From an uncultured Chlorobiales bacterium (GTDB lineage: Bacteria > Bacteroidota > Chlorobiia > Chlorobiales > Chlorobiaceae): a stretch of DNA of 6,812 nt. Position 1 is the stretch's first letter, and every line of letters begins with the position of its first letter. A program made the position numbers and the translations under genes. Location: positions 1-6,812 of the forward strand of contig CAIUQW010000428.1 in the NCBI GenBank assembly GCA_903901395.1, in the 5' to 3' direction. The notes beneath the pieces are model-generated. The model was not told the DNA's origin and ran no database searches. It saw only the letters and a program-made list of their open reading frames with translations. Shown piece by piece: positions 1-6,372 of the stretch.

Positions 1-1
1 C

Positions 2-679
2 AACGAGTACAGGGATATACCGAACCGTCTGCTCTACTTCGACACAAGGGTGTCGAAAACACAGATTATCGGCGACGAGGATCTCGAAAAGCGCCTCGCC
101 ACGCTCAAAGCTAAAAAGCCTCTCCGCCTGGCTTTTTCGGGACGGCTCGTGGCCATGAAAGGCGCGGATCATCTCGTCCAGCTCGCCCTGAAGCTGAAAA
201 AGCTGAACCTCACCTTCCACCTCTCCATCTATGGTGCTGGCGATCTGGAAGAGGAGATGAAACGATTTATCGAAAGAAACGAACTGCTGGAACTGATCAC
301 CATGAAGGGGGCGGTAGACTTCAACCAGATACTGATTCCCGATCTGAAAGAGAAGGTGGATGTTTTCGTCGCCCTGCACCGGCAGAGTGATCCCTCCTGC
401 ACCTATCTCGAAACCCTCTCCTGCGGCGTGCCCATCGTCGGCTACCGCAACAAGGCATTCGCGGGTATTCTCGATCTTGCCGATGTCGGGTGGGGAGTCA
501 AGCCCGATGATCTCGACGCGGTGTCGTGGATGCTCCTCCGGCTCGACCTTGCCCGCGATGAGATTGCTGAAAAGTCGAGAAACGCCGTCGTCCTGGGTCG
601 CCAGCACGATTTCGAAACCACCTACAGAAACCGGATCGACCATCTGCTCTCCATAACCCGTGGACGGAACCGCACATGA
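2..679 (+). CDS. GT4-family glycosyltransferase, C-terminal part (5' truncated by window edge)
   Basis: This is the C-terminal Rossmann half of a GT-B fold, GT4-type glycosyltransferase, which would transfer a sugar from a nucleotide-sugar donor to a growing glycan on the cytoplasmic side. The frame is open from base 2 with no stop, so the GTG at 50 is very unlikely to be the true start and the N-terminal acceptor domain lies outside the window. Seen in the sequence: the strand 'LRLAFSGRLVAMKGAD' (about nt 122-169), typical of the start of this domain; 'LSIYGAGDLEEEM'; and the donor-binding region 'SDPSCTYLETLSCGVPIVGY' (nt 386-445). In the usual E-x7-E motif the second Glu is kept (codon 410-412) but the first position is Ser. 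The 'DPSCTYLE..SCGVPI' form looks like a known GT4 subgroup rather than damage. The stop overlaps the next start (ATGA, 676-679), so the two genes are probably translationally coupled. The sugar specificity cannot be read from the sequence. Confidence 0.9.
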   Translation, partial: NEYRDIPNRLLYFDTRVSKTQIIGDEDLEKRLATLKAKKPLRLAFSGRLVAMKGADHLVQLALKLKKLNLTFHLSIYGAGDLEEEMKRFIERNELLELITMKGAVDFNQILIPDLKEKVDVFVALHRQSDPSCTYLETLSCGVPIVGYRNKAFAGILDLADVGWGVKPDDLDAVSWMLLRLDLARDEIAEKSRNAVVLGRQHDFETTYRNRIDHLLSITRGRNRT

Positions 680-1590
680 ACGAGAGAGTCAACATCGTCT
701 TCGCTTCCGACAGGAACTACATCCAGCACCTCGGCGCGGCGCTGGTTTCGCTGCTCTTCAACAACCGCGAGCTGGCGTTCACGGTCTACATCATCAGCAG
801 CGGCATGACGCCGAAAGACCGGCGGCGCATCGATGAAATCGTGAAAGGGTACAACTGCGAGGTTCGGCACCTGACCGTTTCGGACGACCTGTTCGTCCAG
901 CTCGCCACCGAGCACCCGATGTATCCAAAGGGCGTCTACTACCGGCTCCTCATTCCCTCGCTCATCGACGAAAAAAAGGTGCTCTACCTCGATTCGGATA
1001 TCATCGTCAACGGCCCGATCCGGGAGCTGTACGACACCGATCTCGGCGACGCTTATGCAGGCGCTATCGAAGACCCCGGATTCGACCGCCACGACAAGTT
1101 GCGGATGGACAGATCGTCGCGCTACTTCAACTCCGGCATGATGCTCATCAACCTGGCCAAATGGAAAGAGATTGGATTGCAGAAAAAGGTGATCGACTTT
1201 ATCGAGCACAATCCCGACGCGATCTGGTTTCCCGACCAGTGCGGCCTGAATTCGATCATCAACGGAAAGTGGAAGAAAGTGCCACTCAAATTCAACCAGC
1301 TGTCATCGATCTTCAGCAACGGGTTCGACGAGAAATTCGACTGCTTCAGTCGCGAAGAACTTCAGGAGGCCCGGACGAAGCCGGTCATCATTCACTACAC
1401 GAGCGGCTCGAAACCCTGGCATTTCAAAAACAGGCATCCGTACAAAAGCTACTACTGGAAGTATCTGAAAATGACCCCCTACCGCCACGCCATCTACTCC
1501 GATCTGATGCCGATGCATCTCTTGAAATCGATGATTCCCAAGAATCTCAAGAGCGCCATCAAGAAAGTTCTGAAAAAACAGGCCGGTTGA
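676..1590 (+). CDS. GT8-family glycosyltransferase (LgtC/RfaJ-like)
   Basis: A complete 304-residue GT-A fold retaining glycosyltransferase of family GT8, whose members transfer glucose or galactose from UDP-sugars in LPS, capsule or EPS assembly. Motifs in order: N-terminal 'NIVFASDRNYIQHLGAALVSLL' core (residues 6-27; nucleotide-binding strand and helix), 'GVYYRLLIPSL' (86-96), the metal-binding DxD as D106-S-D108 in 'LYLDSDIIVNG', 'YFNSGMMLINL' (150-160), 'PDQCGLNSII' (186-195) and the 'IIHYTSGSKPW' motif (238-248), whose His usually completes Mn2+ binding. All catalytic landmarks are present, so it should be active. The C-terminus (about 280-304) is rich in Lys and hydrophobic residues, as in GT8 enzymes that attach to the inner membrane. 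The start ATG at 676 overlaps the upstream stop, with only a weak GGA at 666-668 as a possible ribosome-binding site. The gene lies 13 bases upstream of the flippase gene. The exact sugar and linkage are unknown. Confidence 0.93.
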   Translation: MNERVNIVFASDRNYIQHLGAALVSLLFNNRELAFTVYIISSGMTPKDRRRIDEIVKGYNCEVRHLTVSDDLFVQLATEHPMYPKGVYYRLLIPSLIDEKKVLYLDSDIIVNGPIRELYDTDLGDAYAGAIEDPGFDRHDKLRMDRSSRYFNSGMMLINLAKWKEIGLQKKVIDFIEHNPDAIWFPDQCGLNSIINGKWKKVPLKFNQLSSIFSNGFDEKFDCFSREELQEARTKPVIIHYTSGSKPWHFKNRHPYKSYYWKYLKMTPYRHAIYSDLMPMHLLKSMIPKNLKSAIKKVLKKQAG

Positions 1591-1603
1591 TGCATACGAC
1601 GAT

Positions 1604-3355
1604 ATGAGCCGAAAAGAACACGCGCAGCAGAAGCTGGTCAGCAACGCCGTGGCGGGGATGCTCTCCACGGTTGTCTATATGCTCAGCCGACTGTTGCTGA
1701 CACCGGTCATCCTGAACTACCTCTCCCTGAGCGAGTTCGGCCTCTGGTCGCTCTGCTTCATCATCCTCTCCTACGCGGGCATGGGCGGCTTTGGCGTCAA
1801 CAGCACCTACATCCGCTTTGCGGCGCGGTATCTCGCGGAGGGCAAGGAAGAGGAGATCAGCAAGCTGCTTTCGACCGGCGTGACCTACATGTTTACCTTC
1901 TGCTCGCTCTTTTTCGCGGGACTCTACTTTTTGATGCCCTTCCTGATGGAGCGCTTCAACGTCGATCCGTCGCAACGGGAGGTGGCCGCGACGTTGCTGC
2001 TCGGCACGGCGGCGGTATTCAGCATCGAACTCGTGCTTGGCGGTTTCAGGTTCATCGTCAACGGCATGCACGAGTTCACCAGGGAGAAAACCGTCACCAC
2101 CATTGCCGGACTGCTGGAAATCGGCGCGATCATTGGCTTTCTCGCTCTCGGCGCGGGAGTGAAAGGGTTGCTCTATGCCTTCGCCGTCCGGCTCGTTCTG
2201 GAAACTCTCGGCTGCTGGTTTATAGCAAAATCGCTGCTGCCCTCCCTGCGCGTCTCGCTGCGGCTTTTCAGTCGCGAGCACTTGCGGCACTTCTTCGGCT
2301 TCGGCGGCAAGGTACAGATTCTCGGCATTCTCGGCATCTTTCTGACCGCCGTAGACCGGATGTTCATCACCGCTATTTCAGGACTTGCCGCCGGAGGCAT
2401 GTTCGAGATTGGCAGGAAACTCCCCTCCACGGCGGGCGGCATCTCCTCCTCCTCTTTCGGTCCGATTCTCTCGACCTCGGCGCATCTCGAAGGGAAGTGG
2501 AAAGAGGGCAAGTGGAAATCTCCGAAAGAGCGCGTCGTCAGCTACGTCCATATCGTGCTGATCACGCTGCTTCTGGCGGTCGTGCCGGTGGTTTTTCTCG
2601 ACCATGTCCGCCCCTGGCTGCCCGCAAGCAGCTCGATCATCGCGCTTGCCGCCGCCGTTTCGGGCGTGCTGCTCCTCGCGTTGCTCGCGCGTTCGTTCGG
2701 GACGGAAAAGCGCCTCGAAAGCGCCGAGCTGAAAAAAATCTATCTCGACGCGATCCGCTTCACCAATATCATCAACTCGATTCTGTTTGTGTTTCTCATT
2801 GTCATGGCCCATCCGCTCATCGACGTCTGGGTTGGCACGAAATATCCCGAAGCCGCCGATGTCATGATTTTTCTCTCCATCGCCTACTCCGTCCAGCTCT
2901 GCACCGGCCCGGTGACCATGCTCTTCAGGGGGATCGACCGCAATGGCCGCGAACTTGAATATCTGCTGGTGCAGACGCTGCTCATGGTGATCTGGATTCC
3001 CGCAGGCACGACCGCCTGGGGGCTGACCGGCGCGGCGAAGGCGATTGCCGCGAGCATGTTCGTCAGCACGCTCTTCCTCATCTGGCGGAGCAACAAAACC
3101 TTCAGCATACGCATGAGTGAATTCCTTGGCCACGCCGTTTCGCCAACACTGCTGCCACTCATGCCCGCGCTGGCGATATACGCCATTTCGACAATCTGGC
3201 CGCAGACCGGGCGCATCAATCTGATGATTCAGATTCTCTCGTGCGGCGCGCTCTTCGTGCTGTCGAGCGGAGGATTGCTGTGGAAATTCGTCTTCAGCGA
3301 GGATGAAAAAGCCCGAGCGCTCGAACTTCTGCCACTGAAAAAACAGTCGGCATGA
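1604..3355 (+). CDS. Wzx-like polysaccharide flippase (MOP superfamily), with internal insertion
   Basis: A 583-residue multi-pass inner-membrane protein of the MOP/MATE-related polysaccharide exporter family (Wzx, RfbX type), expected to flip undecaprenyl-linked repeat units to the periplasm. The N-terminus has the usual family look: 'LVSNAVAGMLSTVVYMLSRLLLTPVILNYLS..EFGLWSLCFIIL' spread over residues 11-55, i.e. TM1, the short P-x-I-x-x-x-L loop and TM2. Further hydrophobic segments lie near 93-114, 129-148, 166-184, 187-207, 236-258, 385-401, 418-436, 453-465, 475-493, 514-529 and 540-560. The family normally has 400-500 residues. The extra length comes mainly from about residues 298-376, which contain two additional hydrophobic segments (about 313-332 and 343-362). 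ATG 1604 is the first possible start after an in-frame stop at 1571-1573 and leaves a short polar N-terminus before TM1. No Shine-Dalgarno sequence is visible. The stop overlaps the next gene's start. The family call is secure; the transported glycan is unknown. Confidence 0.9.
   Translation: MSRKEHAQQKLVSNAVAGMLSTVVYMLSRLLLTPVILNYLSLSEFGLWSLCFIILSYAGMGGFGVNSTYIRFAARYLAEGKEEEISKLLSTGVTYMFTFCSLFFAGLYFLMPFLMERFNVDPSQREVAATLLLGTAAVFSIELVLGGFRFIVNGMHEFTREKTVTTIAGLLEIGAIIGFLALGAGVKGLLYAFAVRLVLETLGCWFIAKSLLPSLRVSLRLFSREHLRHFFGFGGKVQILGILGIFLTAVDRMFITAISGLAAGGMFEIGRKLPSTAGGISSSSFGPILSTSAHLEGKWKEGKWKSPKERVVSYVHIVLITLLLAVVPVVFLDHVRPWLPASSSIIALAAAVSGVLLLALLARSFGTEKRLESAELKKIYLDAIRFTNIINSILFVFLIVMAHPLIDVWVGTKYPEAADVMIFLSIAYSVQLCTGPVTMLFRGIDRNGRELEYLLVQTLLMVIWIPAGTTAWGLTGAAKAIAASMFVSTLFLIWRSNKTFSIRMSEFLGHAVSPTLLPLMPALAIYAISTIWPQTGRINLMIQILSCGALFVLSSGGLLWKFVFSEDEKARALELLPLKKQSA
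2492..2521 (+). repeat. 15-bp imperfect tandem duplication (GKWKE/GKWKS) in the flippase gene
   Basis: Two adjacent 15-base units, 2492-2506 and 2507-2521, share 11 of 15 positions including a perfect core AAGTGGAAA. They encode GKWKE followed by GKWKS (residues 297-306). The repeat lies at the left edge of the segment that makes this flippase longer than its relatives. It may be a small in-frame duplication or simply a chance basic/aromatic loop. Confidence 0.5.
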
Positions 3356-5628
3356 TGCAAGTTGACCCTCCAAAAGAGGCGCTGCCGTTCGGCAAACCGA
3401 ACAAGCCTGTTGACATCATTGGTTTCTTCAAGCGATATGGCCTGTTCGTGCTGGTCATCGGCGCGTTCCTTTTCACCGTGACGGTGCCGCTCGTGCTGCT
3501 CATCAGCAAACCCAATTACGAGGTTCATGCCGTACTGCGCATCGACCCGATCATCCCTTCGGTCATCACCAAATCCGAAGACCTCTCGATCATCAACTAC
3601 TATCAGGATTACGCCAACACCCAGGCCAAGCAGATCATGAATTTCGATGTGCTCGGAAAAACGGTCAAAAAGCTGACCGCTGACGAGCGAGCCTCGATCT
3701 TCGCGCCGAACCTGCCGCCTGATGTATGCGCCGACATCGCCGCGAACATCATCAAGGTCAACCCGATGCCCGGCACGCATCTGGTGGATATTTCGGTTTC
3801 CGGGCCAAAGAAAAAGGGGCTGGCGTCGCTGGTCAACAACCTGATGCAGGCCTATCTCGACAAAATGCGCTCGGGCAACGAGATGCAGGATAACGCGCGG
3901 CTGGAGTACCTGCGGAACAAGAAGCAGGGCCTGACCAGCGAAATCGCGGCAATCGAAGAGAAGCTGAATATCCTGACCGAAAATATTTCGACCGCCGATT
4001 TTGCCGAGAACAACAACCTGGCGAACAGAAAACTCGCAGAGCTTCAGCAGGTGGAGGTCAACGCTTTCGCCGACAGGGTCTCGGCGCAAAACCAGTTCCA
4101 CGAAGCAGAGAAAAACAACCAGCAGCTCAAGGCGCTCAGCCTCGATCCGATGGTGGAGGAGATCGTGATGGGCGACCAGTCGCTCGACTTCACCAGCTCT
4201 TGGACATACCAGCAGCAGCAGCAGCTCCGCAGCACCACCGATGGCCTGACGACCAGCAATCCGGATCGTATCTACGTCGAAGAGCGCATGAAGGCGATGC
4301 GTGATTACGAGAAAAAGTTGCAGAACGAGGTCCGTAATTCAGCGAAAATGATCGTCTACGGCAAGCGCGATTACGAGCAGAAAAAGGAGTTGATCCAGAG
4401 CAGAAACAAGGCTGAAAAAGCTAAAAAAAACGACGAAGAGCTGCTCGCTGAGCTTGACAAGACGCAAAAAGAGTCGGTGCGCATTTCGCTCGGCCTGCAC
4501 CTGGGCGAGGCGCTCAAATCGACCCTGCAACACAAGCGCGACCTGCTCAATCAGGTCGATACCCGCATTCACGAACTCGAACTCGAAGGCAAGGCGCCGC
4601 TGCACATCGCCATCGAGTCGCTGGCCCGCGAACCCGACGTACCGGCAGGCTCCAACACGAAAAAACTGATGATGGTTTTTGCCGGTCTCTCTTTTGGTGG
4701 CGTTATGGTGCTGTTCTTCGTTTTCGATTTTCTCGACAACAGGATCAGGCGAAAAGAGGATATCAAGGCGGCGCTCGGCTATCCGCCAGCCAAAGAGATA
4801 CTCAAATCCGCCGAGAAACGCTTTTCGCATATTCTCGAAGCGGCTCCCGATGACGAGGAGGCGCGGAAGATACGTAGCCTCGCGGTGAAGCTCGTGCATG
4901 AAAACCAGATCAACAGCTCGAAAGTCATTCTCTTCAGCGGCGTCGAACGGCATTCCGGCGCGACCTCGCTCGCCCGGAACTGCGCACAGGCGCTGAGTTC
5001 GCTCGCGCCGAAAGTGCTGCTGATCGAGGCAGCGGGCAACACGCCGCCGCTCAGCGCCATCGAGAGGCTCGGGCGCGAACCCGAAGGATTCCAGGAGCTG
5101 CTGAGCGAATCCGGCTCGTTCGAACAGCTTGTCGTCAAAGGCGCTGACGGTTCGCCCGACATGCTCTTCCACGGAAAATCGGCCTCGCGCATCGTCTCGC
5201 AACTACGCCTTCCAGAACTGTTCTCCCGGCTCAGGGAAACATACGATTTCATCTGCATCGACGCGCCGCCGGTGCTCGAAAGCAACCTGACCGAAAATCT
5301 GGCGCTCCATGCCGAAATCGTCACGCTCATCGCCCTCGGCAACAGCACCATGTACCGCGACCTTCGCGCTGCTGCGGAGGTGTTCGTGCGGCTGGAGGTT
5401 CCGGCAATCATGCCGATTCTGAACTGGGGCGGCCCGGCAAAAAGCTCAAGGATCGACCGGATGCTCGAAAAGCCTCCGGAGTTCCTCGACAGGATCAATG
5501 CCGGAAAGCTCGAAGCGCTGCTCCTGAAGCTGCCGTCTGGACGCCGCCTGTTCGACCTCGTCAACGGCGCACTGAAGGCCATCAAAACGGCGGCCAGATC
5601 GAACAATTCAGAATCCTCCGGCAAATGA
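3352..5628 (+). CDS. Wzz/Wzc/GumC-type polysaccharide co-polymerase with degenerate BY-kinase domain
   Basis: A 758-residue inner-membrane protein that would set chain length and help export of the polysaccharide (PCP-2a architecture). Order of parts: short cytoplasmic N-terminus; TM1 about 30-51; Wzz-type periplasmic domain from about 54; long coiled-coil-like Glu/Lys/Gln-rich stretches about 175-265 and 308-415; Pro-containing segment 'EPDVPAGS' (427-434) before TM2 (about 438-459); then a cytoplasmic BY-kinase-like domain (about 495-700). In that domain the EX2RX2R oligomerisation motif is intact (E502, R505, R508), as is Walker B 'YDFICIDAPP' (631-640, D637). Walker A reads 'SGVERHSGATS' (529-539), with Ala537 where Lys is expected. 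Walker A' 'VLLIEAAGN' has lost the usual second Asp (the first is Glu559). The C-terminal tail has no Tyr cluster. Autokinase activity is therefore unlikely. Tandem ATGs at 3352 and 3355 overlap the flippase stop in either case; no Shine-Dalgarno sequence is evident. The closest functional analogues are Wzc, GumC and ExoP. Confidence 0.92.
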   Translation: MMQVDPPKEALPFGKPNKPVDIIGFFKRYGLFVLVIGAFLFTVTVPLVLLISKPNYEVHAVLRIDPIIPSVITKSEDLSIINYYQDYANTQAKQIMNFDVLGKTVKKLTADERASIFAPNLPPDVCADIAANIIKVNPMPGTHLVDISVSGPKKKGLASLVNNLMQAYLDKMRSGNEMQDNARLEYLRNKKQGLTSEIAAIEEKLNILTENISTADFAENNNLANRKLAELQQVEVNAFADRVSAQNQFHEAEKNNQQLKALSLDPMVEEIVMGDQSLDFTSSWTYQQQQQLRSTTDGLTTSNPDRIYVEERMKAMRDYEKKLQNEVRNSAKMIVYGKRDYEQKKELIQSRNKAEKAKKNDEELLAELDKTQKESVRISLGLHLGEALKSTLQHKRDLLNQVDTRIHELELEGKAPLHIAIESLAREPDVPAGSNTKKLMMVFAGLSFGGVMVLFFVFDFLDNRIRRKEDIKAALGYPPAKEILKSAEKRFSHILEAAPDDEEARKIRSLAVKLVHENQINSSKVILFSGVERHSGATSLARNCAQALSSLAPKVLLIEAAGNTPPLSAIERLGREPEGFQELLSESGSFEQLVVKGADGSPDMLFHGKSASRIVSQLRLPELFSRLRETYDFICIDAPPVLESNLTENLALHAEIVTLIALGNSTMYRDLRAAAEVFVRLEVPAIMPILNWGGPAKSSRIDRMLEKPPEFLDRINAGKLEALLLKLPSGRRLFDLVNGALKAIKTAARSNNSESSGK
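4210..4224 (+). repeat. (CAG)5 run encoding five Gln in the chain-length protein
   Basis: Five consecutive CAG codons give Gln287-Gln291 in the periplasmic region of the chain-length protein, between the two predicted coiled-coil stretches. A pure trinucleotide run can vary in copy number by slippage without breaking the frame. It probably forms part of a flexible linker. Confidence 0.6.
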
Positions 5629-5774
5629 CGATGCGCAAGTCAGAGCTGCCGCGACAGATCGAATCCCGGCAACAACTGCACAGCCAACGCAAGTTTGCCA
5701 GAAACCGTGAGAAAACAGTGAGAAGCACGTTCTCCAATACTCAGGAAATATTGACAGACGGGCGAAAGCGATGA
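5625..5774 (+). CDS. Possible small basic ORF (49 aa), coupled at both ends
   Basis: The 142 bases between the chain-length gene and the acetyltransferase gene are fully open in one frame. ATG at 5625 overlaps the upstream TGA (ATGA, 5625-5628), and the ORF's own TGA at 5772-5774 overlaps the next ATG at 5771. A second ATG is at 5631. The product would be 49 residues, very basic (9 Arg and 4 Lys against 4 Glu and 1 Asp), with no hydrophobic segment, no Cys and no motif I recognise. Arguments for: exact operon-style junctions at both ends. Arguments against: no visible Shine-Dalgarno sequence, a composition that could come from non-coding DNA, use of AGA and CGA codons, and third-position GC of about 61 percent, which appears lower than in the neighbouring genes. 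It could equally be a spacer that happens to be open. I do not assign a function. Confidence 0.3.
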   Translation: MTMRKSELPRQIESRQQLHSQRKFARNREKTVRSTFSNTQEILTDGRKR

Positions 5775-6322
5775 AGACGAACGAAAACGCAATGCCGATT
5801 TCAGCGACCGAGCCGGACTGGAGCCGGGAAGCGCCGGTTCCGGGGCGGTACGAACCCGCCAAACGGCTGCTCGCGGCGCTCCGGCGCTATCAGCGGCTGA
5901 AGGTTAGCGGCGGAATCGTTGGCCGCGCCGCGCGTCCGATGGTCGTCTTGCGGCATCGCCTCTGGAGCGCAGTCACGGGCGCGGACATTCCGCTCGACTC
6001 GAAGATCGGCGGCGGCCTGCTCCTGCCCCATCCGAACGGCATCGTCATCCATCCGGAAGCTGAAATCGGCCCGAACTGCCTTCTGTTCCAGCAGGTGACC
6101 ATCGGCATGGGCGGGCGCAAACCGGGAGCGCCGAAGATTGGCGGCCATGTCGATATTGGCGCGGGAGCGAAGATTCTCGGCGGCGTCACGATCGGCGATC
6201 ACGCGCTCATCGGCGCCAACGCCGTCGTGCTCGATGACGTGCCTCCGCGCGCCACCGCCGTGGGCATACCGGCGCGGATCGTCCGCCGGAGCGAAAAAGC
6301 AACGGATCGCGACGAACACTGA
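5771..6322 (+). CDS. CysE-like hexapeptide-repeat O-acetyltransferase
   Basis: A 183-residue acetyl-CoA-dependent transferase with a left-handed beta-helix, related to serine O-acetyltransferases (CysE) and to the short acetyltransferases common in EPS loci. Residues 1-30 are polar and probably disordered; a basic helix follows (about 30-66). From about 70 the hexapeptide repeats begin: 'ADIPLDSKIGGG', 'LLLPHPNGIVIHPEAEIG', 'NCLLFQQVTIG', then a Gly-rich loop 'GMGGRKPGAPKIGG' and repeats 'VDIGAGAKILGGVTIGDHALIGANAVV'. It ends with the acyl-CoA-site signature 'DVPPRATAVGIPARIV' (156-171). By alignment to CysE from memory, D72 and H87 correspond to its catalytic Asp/His pair. The protein lacks the long N-terminal helical domain of true CysE (about 270 residues), so in this context modification of a sugar in the repeat unit is a better guess than cysteine synthesis. 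ATG 5771 is the only start upstream of residue 8, since the frame is closed by a stop at 5708 with no start between. The ribosome-binding site is weak. Confidence 0.88.
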   Translation: MKTNENAMPISATEPDWSREAPVPGRYEPAKRLLAALRRYQRLKVSGGIVGRAARPMVVLRHRLWSAVTGADIPLDSKIGGGLLLPHPNGIVIHPEAEIGPNCLLFQQVTIGMGGRKPGAPKIGGHVDIGAGAKILGGVTIGDHALIGANAVVLDDVPPRATAVGIPARIVRRSEKATDRDEH

Positions 6323-6372
6323 GATGCGCGACGCCATCATCACATCGGCCTGGAACCGGAAACGCCGCGCTC

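Noticed and set aside
50..52. GTG as the start of the first glycosyltransferase
   Set aside because: The frame is open to the left edge and the preceding residues ('NRLLYFDTR') read naturally into the domain. A start here would leave only half of a GT-B enzyme.
2378..3373. Long minus-strand ORF (331 codons) opposite the flippase gene
   Set aside because: Its product is rich in Arg, His, Glu and Gln with no recognisable fold, and it lies entirely opposite a clearly recognisable membrane protein. It is the kind of antisense opening expected in GC-rich codon use.
4339..5202. Minus-strand ORF (287 codons) opposite the chain-length gene
   Set aside because: It mirrors the codon structure of the real gene on the plus strand. 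No motif or plausible protein composition was seen. The same applies to minus-strand openings at 622-1209, 1559-2290, 3229-4101, 4779-5624 and 5801-6343.
5735..5753. Short inverted repeat CAATA/TATTG as a possible hairpin terminator
   Set aside because: The stem is only 5 AT-rich base pairs with a 9-base loop and no following T-run, too weak for a terminator.
5751..5756. TTGACA hexamer that could be a -35 promoter box
   Set aside because: At normal spacing the -10 position falls inside the acetyltransferase coding sequence (about 5774-5779) and does not resemble TATAAT.
5608..5862. Minus-strand ORF (84 codons) across the gap before the acetyltransferase gene
   Set aside because: It has a hydrophobic stretch and could be read as a small membrane protein, but it overlaps the ends of two solid genes on the other strand, has no evident start signal, and the plus-strand small ORF fits the operon junctions better.
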